A stretch of 64,000 bases of DNA from CADEFX01 sp963840425 (GCA_963840425.1 CAWIYZ010000019.1:62001-126000), one strand, 5' to 3'; counted from the stretch's first letter, positions 17,974 to 27,987 are shown. Numbers and translations: made by a program. The notes: generated by a model from the letters alone, not told the origin.

Positions 17974-19329
17974 TCAGGCCGGTGCAGCCAGCTCGCGCAT
18001 GATGCCGCCGATGTTGGCCGCGCGATCCAGATCCCACACCGCAGAGATGACCTTGTCGATGTTGCGCCCGGCCGGGTTCGTGCTGGCCTGCCCACGCGTC
18101 TTGGCCTCGATCTCCGCATCCGTCAGCGGGTTCTCGAAGCTGCCCTTGGCGTTGATGACCGTCTTCTCCAGCTCCTTGCCAGCCGTCGTCTTGACCGCGA
18201 CCTGCGCGGCGCCGTTCGGCATCTTGGTGTCGACCTCGGCGCGCACCTTTTCGCGCAGCGCCCGCGCTTCGGCTCCCATGGCTAGAGGCTCGGAGAACTC
18301 GCGCACGCCGCCCGCGCCCCACAGGAAGGGTGCCGCTACGCTATGATGGATGCTGACGCGCGCATCGCGCTCGTTGCGCACGGGCCGGTCGCCGCGCTCG
18401 TGCAGGAGCGGGCTGCCGCGCACCACGACAGACACAATGTCGGCGGCGCTAATCCCATGCTCCTTACGCAGGTCCAGACATGCGTCGATGATGGAATGCA
18501 TGACGATGCCGCAGGGATAGGGCTTGTAAGTGTTGCGGCCGATCTCCCAGCGGGTGCCGAGCTCGCCGATCAGCTCCTGCATCGACACCTCGTCGCCGCA
18601 GGCGCGTGCCCAGCCGTTGCGGCCTTCGATGGAGGCGGGCGCGGCGTTGTAGCCCTGCTGCGCGAAGATAGCTGAGAGCAGGCCGTTGCGGGCGCTGTTG
18701 CCGACGCTGACGTTCTTGGCGCCGTTGGGCAAGTTCTCGACAATTCCTGCAGCTTGGCTGGCGGCAATGCCGAGCGCGGTCCAGGTCTGCTGCGGCGACA
18801 GCTTGAGCAGCCGCGATGCGGCGGCCGCGGCGCCGAACACGCCGCAGGTGGTCGTGATGTGCCAGCCACGCGCGTAGTGGCCGGATACGGAGTTGCCGAG
18901 GCGGCATTCGACCTCCGCACCCAGCAGGAAGGCCAGGATCACGTCAGCGCCGCTGCTGCCGCGCTGCTCGGCCAGCGCCAGCACAGGCGGGGCGACAGGT
19001 GCAGTCGGATGGATGACCGTGCGCAGGTGCGTGTCGTCGTAGTCGAGCAGGTTGGCCGAGACGGCGTTGATGAAGGAGGCATTGAGCGCGTCCATGCGCT
19101 CGGACCGCCCGATCACGGTGGCGGTAGGCGCGCCTGCAAAAGTCTTCAGCACGCCGACAGCGGTCTCGATGGCTGGATCTCTAGCCGATCCGAGTGCGCA
19201 GCCGATGAAATTGAGCAGCGAGCGCTTGGCCTCGTGACGCACCTTCGCCGGCACGTCGTCCCATTTCGTCTCGATGACGAAACGCCCGAAGGTTTCACCG
19301 GCAAACGTTGTGGCTGCAGTCTTGCTCAT
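17974..19329 (-). CDS. MmgE/PrpD family protein
   Basis: 451 residues from ATG 19329 with GGGAGGA upstream. The fold family includes 2-methylcitrate dehydratase and cis-aconitate decarboxylase. Diagnostic blocks are the N-terminal RHEAKRSLLNFIGCALGS, the signature NAVSANLLDYDDTHLRTVIHPTA split around the DYDD, the glycine-rich WHITTTCGVFGAAAAASRLL, and YKPYPCGIVMHSIIDA. No prpB or prpC lies nearby, so the methylcitrate cycle is not implied; related proteins in catabolic islands act on unknown dicarboxylates. Upstream partner of the epoxide hydrolase gene. Confidence 0.9.
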   Translation of the reverse strand: MSKTAATTFAGETFGRFVIETKWDDVPAKVRHEAKRSLLNFIGCALGSARDPAIETAVGVLKTFAGAPTATVIGRSERMDALNASFINAVSANLLDYDDTHLRTVIHPTAPVAPPVLALAEQRGSSGADVILAFLLGAEVECRLGNSVSGHYARGWHITTTCGVFGAAAAASRLLKLSPQQTWTALGIAASQAAGIVENLPNGAKNVSVGNSARNGLLSAIFAQQGYNAAPASIEGRNGWARACGDEVSMQELIGELGTRWEIGRNTYKPYPCGIVMHSIIDACLDLRKEHGISAADIVSVVVRGSPLLHERGDRPVRNERDARVSIHHSVAAPFLWGAGGVREFSEPLAMGAEARALREKVRAEVDTKMPNGAAQVAVKTTAGKELEKTVINAKGSFENPLTDAEIEAKTRGQASTNPAGRNIDKVISAVWDLDRAANIGGIMRELAAPA

Positions 19330-19495
19330 CAGGCGGTCCTCCCGAGGGTCGAGCTTTGTGGTCAAAGGCAGGTGAACGGCCAAACGAGGCAGGCAGTCTT
19401 CACTCACCGGATAGTGCACACTAGGGTAGGGCCTCCACACCGATCAACGTGCAATCTCACATTCCCTCCAGGCGAATCTTCAGGAGCGATCCGGC

Positions 19496-20290
19496 ATGGC
19501 GGACAGACCACTTAAGGGACGTTGCGCGCTCATTACTGGCTCGACCCGCGGGCTTGGGTTGGCGATCGCGCAGCGGCTGGCGGTCGACGGCTGCCATGTC
19601 ATGCTGCACGGCATCGAGAGTGCTTCGGAGGTCGGCGAGCAGTTGGCCTCGCTGCAAGGCACACCCGGTATGAAGGCACGCTACACCCAAGCGGATCTGC
19701 GCGATGTACGCCAGATCGAAACACTGGTGGGCGCCGCCAGCGCCGAGCTCGGCGGCGTGGATATCCTCGTCAATAACGCCGTGGTCCGGCATTTCGCGCC
19801 CGTCGAAGAGTTTCCCGACGAGAGTTGGGACGAGGCGCTGGCGGTCAATCTTTCTGCGCCGTTCCATCTCATCAAGCGCACGCTGCCCGGCATGCGCAAG
19901 CGCAACTGGGGCCGCATCATCAACCTGTCCTCGACCTATGGATTCTTTGCCAGCGCGGGCCGCATCGACTACGTGACCACCAAGACTGCGCTGCTCGGCG
20001 TCACGCGCACCGTTGCATTAGAGACCGCAAAATCCGGTGTGACCTGCAACGCCATCTGTCCGGGAACGATCCGCACGCCCAATATCCAATCGCGTATCGA
20101 GGCTCTGGCCGAGAGCAAGAAGATCTCTGAGGCGGACGCCGTCGCCGAGTACATGGCAGCGCGACAGCCGAGTGGGCGGTTCATCCCGGCCGAGGACGTG
20201 GCGAACTTGATCGCATTTCTGTGCAGTCCGGGCGGCAACGAGATCAACGGTGCCGCCCTCCCGATCGATGGCGCTTGGATGGCGAGCTGA
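19496..20290 (+). CDS. Short-chain dehydrogenase (3-hydroxybutyrate dehydrogenase-like)
   Basis: 264-residue classical SDR. Cofactor motif TGSTRGLG at 14-21, NNA at 93-95, catalytic Ser around 145, Tyr159 and Lys163 in DYVTTK, and PGTIRTP after the active site. The ALETAKSGVTCNAICPG stretch and total length resemble 3-hydroxybutyrate dehydrogenases, but substrate is inferred. Divergent from the MmgE/PrpD gene across a 166-base shared promoter region and convergent with the TRAP binding protein gene. Confidence 0.9.
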   Translation: MADRPLKGRCALITGSTRGLGLAIAQRLAVDGCHVMLHGIESASEVGEQLASLQGTPGMKARYTQADLRDVRQIETLVGAASAELGGVDILVNNAVVRHFAPVEEFPDESWDEALAVNLSAPFHLIKRTLPGMRKRNWGRIINLSSTYGFFASAGRIDYVTTKTALLGVTRTVALETAKSGVTCNAICPGTIRTPNIQSRIEALAESKKISEADAVAEYMAARQPSGRFIPAEDVANLIAFLCSPGGNEINGAALPIDGAWMAS

Positions 20291-20349
20291 GCGTGCGCCC
20301 GCGCTGAAGGCGCGCAGCCAAAACTGCGCACTTTCATCTCATCCAGCTA

Positions 20350-21456
20350 CTACTTACTTGGCCAATAGTAATTGGCGCCGACGCTGTAATCGGGGGCTAC
20401 CGCCCGCCGCGCCGTCACCACCTGGGCTGCATAGGCGCGCTGGCTTTCATAGACCTTCTTGAAGAACGGGTTCTTGGCCTCTTCCTCCTTGGCGATCTGG
20501 TCCCACGCCTCCAGCGTCTTGCGCAGAATGTCGTCGGGTGTGCGCTCGATCTTGACCCCGTGCTTCTCCTTCATCTCTTTGAGAGCGGCGGCGTTGAGCT
20601 TGTGCAACAGCATCTCGTTCAGGAACGTGGCCTCCCAGGTTGCCGCCTGAATAATGGCTTGTTGGTCCGGGGGCAGCTTTTTCCACACGTCGCCGTTGAT
20701 CAGCAGCTCGATCGATGTAGCGGGCTCGTGCGTGGACGGCATGTAGAAGTACTTCCACACCGTGTGCAGCCCGAGCTTCATGTCCTCGGCAGGACCCACC
20801 CACTCGCCGCAGTCGATCACGCCGCGCTCACCCGCCGGCACGATTTCGCCGCCCGGCATGTTGACGGTTGCCATGCCGGCCTTGCTGAAGACCTCAGCCG
20901 TGAGGCCCGTCTGCCGGCACTTGCGGCCTTTGAGATCCTCCCAGCTTTTCACTGGCGCACGGAACCAGCCCAGCGCCTGATTGGCGACCGTGCCGAGCGG
21001 CAGCGGCACCACGTTGCGCTTCAACTCGCCTTGATAGAGCTCGTTGTAAAGCGCCAGGCCGCCGCCGTGATAGAGCCAGCCCTGGTAGTCCAATATGTCG
21101 AAACCGAACGGGCCGCCCGGCGTCGGACCAAAGAGCGCGGCAGCTCTGCTCTTGCCGACCCAGTAGGCGGCCGCCGTGTGACCGCCGTCGATGACCTGCT
21201 TGTGCACGGCATCGAGCACCTCGAACGCCGGCACCAGCGTGCCCGCCGGCAGCACCTCGATCTCGAGGCGTCCGCCCGACATGATCTTCACCCGGTCGGC
21301 CCAGTACTTGAATGTATCGAAGAACGTGCTCGACGAGGGGAAGCTCGCTTGAAAACGCAGCTTAGTCGGCGCGGTCTGGGCGCTGGCTGCAGTTGCGCTG
21401 GCAAGCACAACAAGAGCAGCCGCAATAGCGGCTGCCAACGACATGCGTCGTTGCAT
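20350..21456 (-). CDS. TRAP transporter substrate-binding protein, DctP type
   Basis: Periplasmic receptor of 368 residues with signal peptide (ALVVLASATAASA). After it comes the DctP pattern: LRFQASFPSSSTFFDTFKYWADRV, an SGGRLEIEVLPAGTLVP block and GVIDCGEWVGPAEDMKLGLH, similar to receptors for alpha-keto acids or monocarboxylates. The membrane partners DctQ and DctM are absent from the window, so it is an orphan here. It lies 128 bases after hyuB on the same strand and may deliver the compound processed by those enzymes. Confidence 0.9.
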   Translation of the reverse strand: MQRRMSLAAAIAAALVVLASATAASAQTAPTKLRFQASFPSSSTFFDTFKYWADRVKIMSGGRLEIEVLPAGTLVPAFEVLDAVHKQVIDGGHTAAAYWVGKSRAAALFGPTPGGPFGFDILDYQGWLYHGGGLALYNELYQGELKRNVVPLPLGTVANQALGWFRAPVKSWEDLKGRKCRQTGLTAEVFSKAGMATVNMPGGEIVPAGERGVIDCGEWVGPAEDMKLGLHTVWKYFYMPSTHEPATSIELLINGDVWKKLPPDQQAIIQAATWEATFLNEMLLHKLNAAALKEMKEKHGVKIERTPDDILRKTLEAWDQIAKEEEAKNPFFKKVYESQRAYAAQVVTARRAVAPDYSVGANYYWPSK

Positions 21457-21584
21457 GAGGCTGTCCTCCCTTGAGATCGACGGATCTATTGCTTTTGGAG
21501 TTGGATCTACGTCCGCTAGCTCGCGTGAAAGACTAGCACCCGCGATCTCGGGCGGTCAAAGGTGAAGCCGGCAATGGGAGTGCG

Positions 21585-23288
21585 TCAGGCCCGCTTGGGA
21601 CGCTTGCCCGATGTCCGAGGCGAGCCGAGCTTGCCGTTTGTCTGCCCATACACCTTGCCTGCAGCGGTCGGGCTGATGAGCCCATCCGTCAGATCGGCCT
21701 CCACGGCTTTCCGCGCGCGAGATCGCGGCGCCCCGATGCCACCGCCTCCGGGCGTCAGCACGATCAGGCGCTCCCCCGCGGGGATCACCTGGATCCCCTT
21801 GCCTTTGAGCTTCTTGCCTGACTTGAGCGTCACCGATCCCGCTTCTCCATCCTCGCCGCCATCGCGGCCGCGCGGGGCGTGATCGATACGGTCGAAGGCC
21901 GCCAGTAGATCGAACGGACGGCTGATCGCGCTCTCGATCTCCATGGTCTGCCCCAATCCGCCGCGCGTGCGCCCTGCTCCGCCGGAGTCCGGCCTGTACT
22001 CCTTGCGCCAGAACAGCATAGGTGTAATCGACTCGGCGATCTCAACGGGTGTGCCGCGCACACCCGAAGGGTAGGCGGTGGCCGACAGACCGTCGCGGCC
22101 GGGCCTGGCGCCGGTGCCGCCATTCGAGGTGAACGTCAGCATGAATCCGTAGTTGCCGCCGTTCACGCGCGGCGATGTCCCGCGCAGGTTGACGTTCCAC
22201 AGGCACGATGTGCCCTCGGCCGGCACACGCTCCGGCACGGCCTGGCGCAGGCAGCCGAACACCACATCGGGCAGCATCTGGCCGGTGACGTGGCGGATGA
22301 GCACCGGGCTCGGCTTCAGCGCATTGAGGATGCAGCCCTCCGGCGCCGACACCGTCAGCGGGGCCAGCGAGCCAGCGTTGTTGGGAATGCGCGAGGCGAC
22401 CACGCAGCCGAGCCCGAATACGGTGTAGGCCGTGGTGTAGGCGAGCGGCACGTTGATGCCGCGCTTGGATGCGACACTGGTGCCGGCGTAATCGACGTGG
22501 ATGCCCTTGTCGCTTATGGTAGTCGTCGCGATGAGATCGATCGGCTCGTCGTAGCCGTCCACCGTCATCTTGTTCTTCCAGGAGCCTTTGGGCAGCTTGG
22601 CCACCTCCGCCAGCACGCCCTCGCGGCTGCGCTCGCAGATGTGGTGGGCGAGGCGATCGAGGTCGGTCAGGCCGAACTCCTCCATCATGTCGACAAGGCG
22701 CCGGCAGCCAACGTCGTTGCAATTGGCGAGCGAGTACACATCGCCCTCGGTGTCAACCGGCATGCGCGTGTTGGCGCGGATCATGGCCAGCAAGGTCTCA
22801 TTGAGGCGCCCGCCTTCGGCCAGCTTCAGCATCGGAATGTAGAGTCCCTCCATGAACACGTCGGTGGCGTCGGGGCCAAAGCCGATGCCGCCGATGTCCA
22901 TGAGGTGGCTGGTGCAGGAAAACAGGGCGACCAGCTTGCCGCGATGGAAGCAGGGTGTGGTCAGAACAAAGTCATTCAAGTGCCCAGTGCCCATCCAGGG
23001 GTCGTTGCAGATGTAGATATCGCCCGGCTTCATCGTTTCGAGCGGGAAGTGGCGAATGAAGTGCTTCACCGATTCCGCCATCGAGTTGACGTGACCCGGC
23101 GTGCCGGTAACGGCCTGCGCCAGCATGCGTCCCTGCGTGTCGAACACACCGGCTGAGAGATCGCCGCATTCACGCACGATGGAGGAAAATGCGGTGCGCA
23201 GGAGCGTCTGTGCCTGCTCCTCCACAACGGCAATGAGCCGGCTCCACATCACCTGCAGCTCGATGTCGCCCAAGCGGTTGGATTTCAT
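21585..23288 (-). CDS. hyuB: Hydantoinase B / oxoprolinase family subunit
   Basis: 567 residues from ATG 23288. HyuB-type subunits act with HyuA in ATP-dependent opening or carboxylation of hydantoins, 5-oxoproline or ketones. Seen are the N-terminal WSRLIAVVEEQAQTLLRTAFS, CNDPWMGTGHLNDFVL, SCTSHLMDIGG and the C-terminal TPGGGGIGAPRSR, all family signatures. Starts 34 bases after the hyuA stop and is co-transcribed with it. The true substrate cannot be read from sequence. Confidence 0.93.
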   Translation of the reverse strand: MKSNRLGDIELQVMWSRLIAVVEEQAQTLLRTAFSSIVRECGDLSAGVFDTQGRMLAQAVTGTPGHVNSMAESVKHFIRHFPLETMKPGDIYICNDPWMGTGHLNDFVLTTPCFHRGKLVALFSCTSHLMDIGGIGFGPDATDVFMEGLYIPMLKLAEGGRLNETLLAMIRANTRMPVDTEGDVYSLANCNDVGCRRLVDMMEEFGLTDLDRLAHHICERSREGVLAEVAKLPKGSWKNKMTVDGYDEPIDLIATTTISDKGIHVDYAGTSVASKRGINVPLAYTTAYTVFGLGCVVASRIPNNAGSLAPLTVSAPEGCILNALKPSPVLIRHVTGQMLPDVVFGCLRQAVPERVPAEGTSCLWNVNLRGTSPRVNGGNYGFMLTFTSNGGTGARPGRDGLSATAYPSGVRGTPVEIAESITPMLFWRKEYRPDSGGAGRTRGGLGQTMEIESAISRPFDLLAAFDRIDHAPRGRDGGEDGEAGSVTLKSGKKLKGKGIQVIPAGERLIVLTPGGGGIGAPRSRARKAVEADLTDGLISPTAAGKVYGQTNGKLGSPRTSGKRPKRA

Positions 23289-23322
23289 GGATGTGCGTTC
23301 CGGTGCTTCGCTGTGTGCAGGG

Positions 23323-25425
23323 TCATGATTTGGCGCGGCGCGGCTTCTTGCGTTCCAGCACCAGCGCGCCGCCGGCATCGACGCTCGCCTCGAATGCTGC
23401 GGTTACGAACGTGGTGGTGCCCGCCTCGAGGATGAGCGCCGGTCCCGGTACCCGCACGCCTGGCTTGATGGCGGAGCGCGCATAGGTGGCAACGGAGATC
23501 ACGCGGCCTTCGTCGGGGTCCCACACTTCCCGGGCTCCCGAGGGCTTCACAGTGCCTCCTGCGCGTTGCCCAGGCAACGGCTTGGGTGGTTCGACCTCGG
23601 TCGTCACCAGCACCGACCAGCTCAGGATCTCGATGCGGGCGCCTGGAATGTGCCGCTCGAACAGCGCGCGATAGTCTGCCTCGAAGCGGGCGCGGATATC
23701 CTCGATATCCCTCTTGTTGAGCATGCGCAGCGGCAGCTCGACCGCAATCTCGTGGCCCTGGCCCGTATAGCGCATATAGGCGAGCCGCTGCTCCTTGAGT
23801 GGCCGGCCGCCGGCTGCCGCACCCGCCAGCGCGCGCGCCTCCTTGCTCATGTCCGTCAGGAGTGTGCTCGCTGCCTCCGCATCGAAGGCGTCGAGATGCA
23901 TGAACCGGCTCCTGACCAGCTCGTAGGCGGCCGGCGCTTTGAGAAATCCCATGGCCGAGCCCACGCCGGCATCCGGCGGGATAATGATGCGATTTATGCC
24001 CAGCTTCTCAGCGAGCCTGACCGCGTGCAGGGGTGCCGCTCCGCCGAAGGCCACCAGCGTGTGCTCGGTGATGACCACGCCGCGCTCCACCGCATGCACG
24101 CGCGCGGCGTTGGCCATGTTCTCGTCCACGATCTCGACCACGCCATAAGCGGCCATCTCTGTGCAGAGCTGCAAGGGATCGCCGATCGCCGCGTCCAGTG
24201 CGACGCCGGAGCGCTGCGGGGCGAGTTTCAGCATGCCGCCGGCGAAGCCCTCCACGTCGATGCGGCCGAGCACGACATCGGCGTCGGTGACGGTGGCGTC
24301 GCTGCCGCCGCGATCGTAGCAGGCCGGGCCCGGCGCCGAGGCGGCGCTCTCGGGTCCCACTTTGATGCGTTTCAACTCGTCGATCTTGGCGATGGAGCCG
24401 CCGCCGGCGCCGATCTCCACCATTTCTATGACGGGGATGCGTACCGGCAGGCCGCTTCCCTTGAGGAAGCGGGCGGCGCGATCCACTTCGAACGTTCTGG
24501 CTTTGAACGGGGTGAAATCCTGGATGAGACAGATCTTGGCGGTGGTGCCGCCCATGTCGAACGACAGCACCTTGCGCTCGCCGCGCTCGGCCGCGACGTG
24601 CGCGGACAGGATGGCGCCGCCCGCAGGCCCGGACTCCACGAGCCGTACTGGGAACTGGCTAGCGGTGGCGAGGCTTGTCAGGTTGCCGCCCGATGTCATC
24701 AGGTGGATCGCTCGGCTGTAGCCTTGCCGGGCCAGCGCTGTCTCGAGCCGGCCGAGATAGCCTGCCATCAGCGGCTGCACGTAGGCGTTGGCGATGGCCG
24801 TTGAGGTGCGCTCGTACTCGCGCATCTCCGGGCACACCTCGGACGACAACGTGATGGCGATATCGGGACAGATCTCGCCCAGTATATCGCCCACGCGCCG
24901 CTCATGTGCGGGATTGATGTAGGAGTGCAGGAAGGCGACGGCGACGGCTTCGATGCCCTGCCGCTTGAGCTCCTTGGCAACGCGGAGGACTGCAGTCTCA
25001 TCCAGCGCCAGACGTACGCCACCTTCGACATCGACCCGCTCGGGCACGGTGAACCGCAAGCGCCGTGGCACCAGCACCTTCGGTTTCTCGATCGACAGAT
25101 CATACTGATCGTAGCGGCTCTCGTCGGCGATCTCGATGACGTCGCGAAAGCCTTCGGTCGCTATCAGTGCGGTCTTGGCGCCCTTGCGCTCGATAATGGC
25201 GTTCGTGGCAAGCGTCGTGCCATGCAGGATGATGCCGATATCGGTGAACTTCAGGCCCGCTTCGCCCAGCACCGAGCGAGTCCCTTCGAGGATGGCGCGC
25301 TCTGGCGCCTCCTGCGTCGTCAGCACCTTGGTGGCAAACCGCCTGTCGCCATTTTCCAGCACGACATCGGTAAAGGTGCCGCCGACATCGACGGCAAGCC
25401 TAGCTGAGAAAGTCGCTTTGGCCAT
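23323..25425 (-). CDS. hyuA: Hydantoinase A / oxoprolinase family subunit
   Basis: 700 residues from ATG 25425. N-terminal RLAVDVGGTFTDVVL is the ASKHA ATP-binding loop; GTTLATNAIIERKGAKTAL and the central SFDMGGTTAKICLI complete the nucleotide site; VGAGGGSIAKID-like EIGAGGGSIAKID and FGGAAPLHAVRLAEKLGI are further hallmarks. Length matches HyuA of N-methylhydantoinase and acetophenone-carboxylase types. First gene of a hyuA-hyuB(-dctP) unit. Confidence 0.94.
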   Translation of the reverse strand: MAKATFSARLAVDVGGTFTDVVLENGDRRFATKVLTTQEAPERAILEGTRSVLGEAGLKFTDIGIILHGTTLATNAIIERKGAKTALIATEGFRDVIEIADESRYDQYDLSIEKPKVLVPRRLRFTVPERVDVEGGVRLALDETAVLRVAKELKRQGIEAVAVAFLHSYINPAHERRVGDILGEICPDIAITLSSEVCPEMREYERTSTAIANAYVQPLMAGYLGRLETALARQGYSRAIHLMTSGGNLTSLATASQFPVRLVESGPAGGAILSAHVAAERGERKVLSFDMGGTTAKICLIQDFTPFKARTFEVDRAARFLKGSGLPVRIPVIEMVEIGAGGGSIAKIDELKRIKVGPESAASAPGPACYDRGGSDATVTDADVVLGRIDVEGFAGGMLKLAPQRSGVALDAAIGDPLQLCTEMAAYGVVEIVDENMANAARVHAVERGVVITEHTLVAFGGAAPLHAVRLAEKLGINRIIIPPDAGVGSAMGFLKAPAAYELVRSRFMHLDAFDAEAASTLLTDMSKEARALAGAAAGGRPLKEQRLAYMRYTGQGHEIAVELPLRMLNKRDIEDIRARFEADYRALFERHIPGARIEILSWSVLVTTEVEPPKPLPGQRAGGTVKPSGAREVWDPDEGRVISVATYARSAIKPGVRVPGPALILEAGTTTFVTAAFEASVDAGGALVLERKKPRRAKS

Positions 25426-25575
25426 AGGGAGATTTTATCCGGGGTGCGATGGCGCGAGACAGTGACACGAGGCTTCTCGCGTCGTCAAACCTGCATACGG
25501 CGGATGTGGGCTCGACAGAGGGGCAGCCCCGGGCAACACTGGGGTTAAGTCTAATGTGGGGATGGGTAGAACGGT

Positions 25576-25980
25576 ATGCTCGTCAAGGCCGATCAAGCAG
25601 CAATGACCTCGATCTCGCCGTTCTTCATAACGGCCGACCTCGACCGGACACTTGCTTTTTACCGTGACGCGCTTGCGTTCGACGTGGTGTTTCTCGCGCC
25701 CGATCCTCAGCCCTTCTTTGCCATCGTGCGGCGCGGCGGTGCGCAGCTTTTCTTCAAGGTCGTGGGCGACAATGTCGCTGCGCTACCCAACCCGCGGCGT
25801 CATCCGATGGCCCGTTGGGATGCCTTTGTCCATGTGCCGGATCCGGACGCCCTGGTCCGGGAGTTTACGGGTCGCGGCGTCGTGTTCAGCGCACCGCTTG
25901 CCGACACGCATGACGGTCTGCGCGGTTTCGAGATCCAGGATCCGGACGGCTACGTTCTGTTTTTCGGCCGTCCGCAATAG
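25576..25980 (+). CDS. VOC/glyoxalase-fold protein
   Basis: 134 residues with the vicinal-oxygen-chelate beta-alpha-beta pattern: FFITADLDRTLAFYRDALAF at the start, a middle RRGGAQLFFKV strand and the closing EIQDPDGYVLFFGRP. Members include bleomycin-resistance proteins and glyoxalase I; the role here is open. ATG 25576 is used, though the conserved domain begins about ten residues later, near MTSISPF. Divergent from hyuA, upstream of the SDR operon. Confidence 0.85.
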   Translation: MLVKADQAAMTSISPFFITADLDRTLAFYRDALAFDVVFLAPDPQPFFAIVRRGGAQLFFKVVGDNVAALPNPRRHPMARWDAFVHVPDPDALVREFTGRGVVFSAPLADTHDGLRGFEIQDPDGYVLFFGRPQ

Positions 25981-26083
25981 GCCCGTCCGGAGTTGGTCCA
26001 GCATGGAATGCGGCATCTGGTTTGACGCCGCGCGCCATGCCATGCCAGCTTTCCCGACATGCTGCGTGAGGGAGAGACGCACA

Positions 26084-27001
26084 ATGGCCAACTGCATGCA
26101 GGGGAAGGTTCTGGTCGTCACCGGCGCCGGGCGCGGCATCGGTCGCGAGATGGCGATCCTGGCCGCCAGGGAAGGGGCCAGCGTCGTCATCAACGATCTC
26201 GGCACCGCCACTGACGGCGAGGGCGGGGTCAGCCAGACGCCGGCCGAGGAGGTGGTGGAGGTCATCACCAAGGCTGGCGGCAAGGCCATTGCTAACTTCG
26301 AGAGCGTGGCCACCCCCAAGAGCGCGGAGAACATCGTCAAGGCCGCGGTCGACAAGTTCGGTCGCATCGACGCGGTCATCAACAATGCCGGCATTCTGCG
26401 CGACCGCATCTTCCATCGCATGAGCGTGGTGGACTGGGAGCAGGTCATTAACGTGCACCTGAACGGCGCCTTCTATGTCAGCCGGGCCGCCGCAAATCAC
26501 TTCAAGGAGCAGGAGTCGGGTGCCTTCGTGCACTTCACGTCTACGTCCGGGCTGGTCGGCAATTTCGGTCAGGCCAACTATTCCGCGGCCAAGCTCGGCA
26601 TCGTGGGGCTGTCCAAGTCCATCGCGCTCGACATGCAACGCTTCAACGTTCGCTCCAACTGCATCTCGCCCTTCGCCTGGAGCCGCATGATCGGCACCAT
26701 CCCGACGGAGACCCCCGAGCAGCAGGCGCGGGTGGAGAAGGTCAAGAGGATGACGCCTGACAAGATCGCGCCGCTGGCTGTGTTCCTGGTCAGCGATCTC
26801 GCCAAAGGCGTCACCGGTAATATCTTCGCCTGCCGCATGAACGAGATCTTCCTGATGAGCCAGAGCCGGCCGCTGCGCTCGGTGCAGCGCAACGAGGGCT
26901 GGACGCCGGAGACGATCGCCGAGCACGCACTGCCGGCATTCAAGGCGTCGCTCTATCCGCTCGAGCGCTCGCAGGATGTATTCAGCTGGGATCCAGTCTG
27001 A
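26084..27001 (+). CDS. SDR dehydrogenase, peroxisomal MFE-2-like
   Basis: 305 residues from ATG 26084 with a GGGAGAG ribosome site. TGAGRGIG at 13-20, NNAG at 100-103, Ser153/155, Tyr166 and Lys170 form the active site. The long insertion after VVINDLG (TATDGEGGVSQTPAEEVV) and the 50-residue tail resemble the (3R)-hydroxyacyl-CoA dehydrogenase domain of multifunctional beta-oxidation enzymes. Its stop shares one base with the ATG of the following 2-hydroxyacid dehydrogenase (TGATG), so the two are coupled in a four-gene operon ending in an enoyl-CoA hydratase. Acyl-CoA substrate is inferred. Confidence 0.88.
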   Translation: MANCMQGKVLVVTGAGRGIGREMAILAAREGASVVINDLGTATDGEGGVSQTPAEEVVEVITKAGGKAIANFESVATPKSAENIVKAAVDKFGRIDAVINNAGILRDRIFHRMSVVDWEQVINVHLNGAFYVSRAAANHFKEQESGAFVHFTSTSGLVGNFGQANYSAAKLGIVGLSKSIALDMQRFNVRSNCISPFAWSRMIGTIPTETPEQQARVEKVKRMTPDKIAPLAVFLVSDLAKGVTGNIFACRMNEIFLMSQSRPLRSVQRNEGWTPETIAEHALPAFKASLYPLERSQDVFSWDPV

Positions 27002-27975
27002 TGTCTGCATTTCCAAAGAAGGGCGATCTGGAGATTCTGTTTGCTCATGTCGCCTACCAATTCCCGGAACCCTTCAAGGCACGGGGTACGGGACTGAAAT
27101 TCAGCGAGGCGCGTTCGGCGGCCGAGATGGAGGCCAAGATCGGGAACGCCGATGTGCTCGTCGTGTCGGGGCTGTGGAAGAACGAGTTGGTGGAGAAGGC
27201 TCCGCGGCTGCGCTTCATCCAATCCATCGGTGCCGGCACGGACCAGTTCTCGCGCGAGGCTCTGAAGGCACGAGGCATCCGGCTGGCCAGCGCCAGCGGC
27301 GTCAACGCCAATGCCGTAGCGGAGCACGCTATGTCGCTCATTCTGTCGCTGTCGCGGCAATTGCATTTCCTGCGCGATGCGCAGGCGGCCAGGCACTGGC
27401 GGCCGATGCAGGGCGACCGCACCATTCGCGAGGACGAGGTGCAGGGCAAGACGCTGCTCGTGGTCGGTCTCGGCCGCATTGGCCAACGGCTGGCGCAACT
27501 TGCCAAGGCGTTCGACATGAGGGTGATGGCGACGCGTCGCGATCCGACGGCTGGCAAGGGCGCCGCCGACGAGGTGCATGCCGACGCGGAGCTGAATACC
27601 CTCATTCCGAAGGCCGATTTTATCGCGCTGACCTGTCCGTTGACGCCGCAGACCGAGAATTTGATCGGTGCCGCACAACTGGCGGCTATGAAACCGAGCG
27701 CGTTCCTGGTCAATGCCGCGCGCGGCAAGGTCGTGGACGAGGCAGCACTGATCGCCGCGCTGGAAGCCAAGCAGATCGCCGGTGCCGCCATCGATGTCAC
27801 GGTCGAGGAGCCGCTGCCGGCGAGCTCGCCGCTGTGGGGCATGCCGCACGTCATTGTCACGCCGCATTCAGCCGGCGAGACGCGGCGCTACGAGGACCGC
27901 GTCATCGACTTCCTGATCGAGAACATCGACCGGCTGAGCCGCGGCGAAACGAGCCTTGTCAACGGTGTCGTGTAA
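27001..27975 (+). CDS. D-2-hydroxyacid dehydrogenase
   Basis: 324 residues, NAD(P)-dependent family. The Rossmann motif is VVGLGRIGQRLA; catalytic residues are Arg in NAARGKVVDE, Glu in VTVEEPLP and His in TPHSAGETR. An unusual feature is the N-terminal half with a VSGLWKNELVEKAPRLRFIQ recognition segment as in glyoxylate or hydroxypyruvate reductases. It overlaps the preceding gene by one base and is followed 12 bases later by the cyclodeaminase-family gene. Substrate unassigned. Confidence 0.9.
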   Translation: MSAFPKKGDLEILFAHVAYQFPEPFKARGTGLKFSEARSAAEMEAKIGNADVLVVSGLWKNELVEKAPRLRFIQSIGAGTDQFSREALKARGIRLASASGVNANAVAEHAMSLILSLSRQLHFLRDAQAARHWRPMQGDRTIREDEVQGKTLLVVGLGRIGQRLAQLAKAFDMRVMATRRDPTAGKGAADEVHADAELNTLIPKADFIALTCPLTPQTENLIGAAQLAAMKPSAFLVNAARGKVVDEAALIAALEAKQIAGAAIDVTVEEPLPASSPLWGMPHVIVTPHSAGETRRYEDRVIDFLIENIDRLSRGETSLVNGVV

Positions 27976-27987
27976 GGGAGGCCGAAG

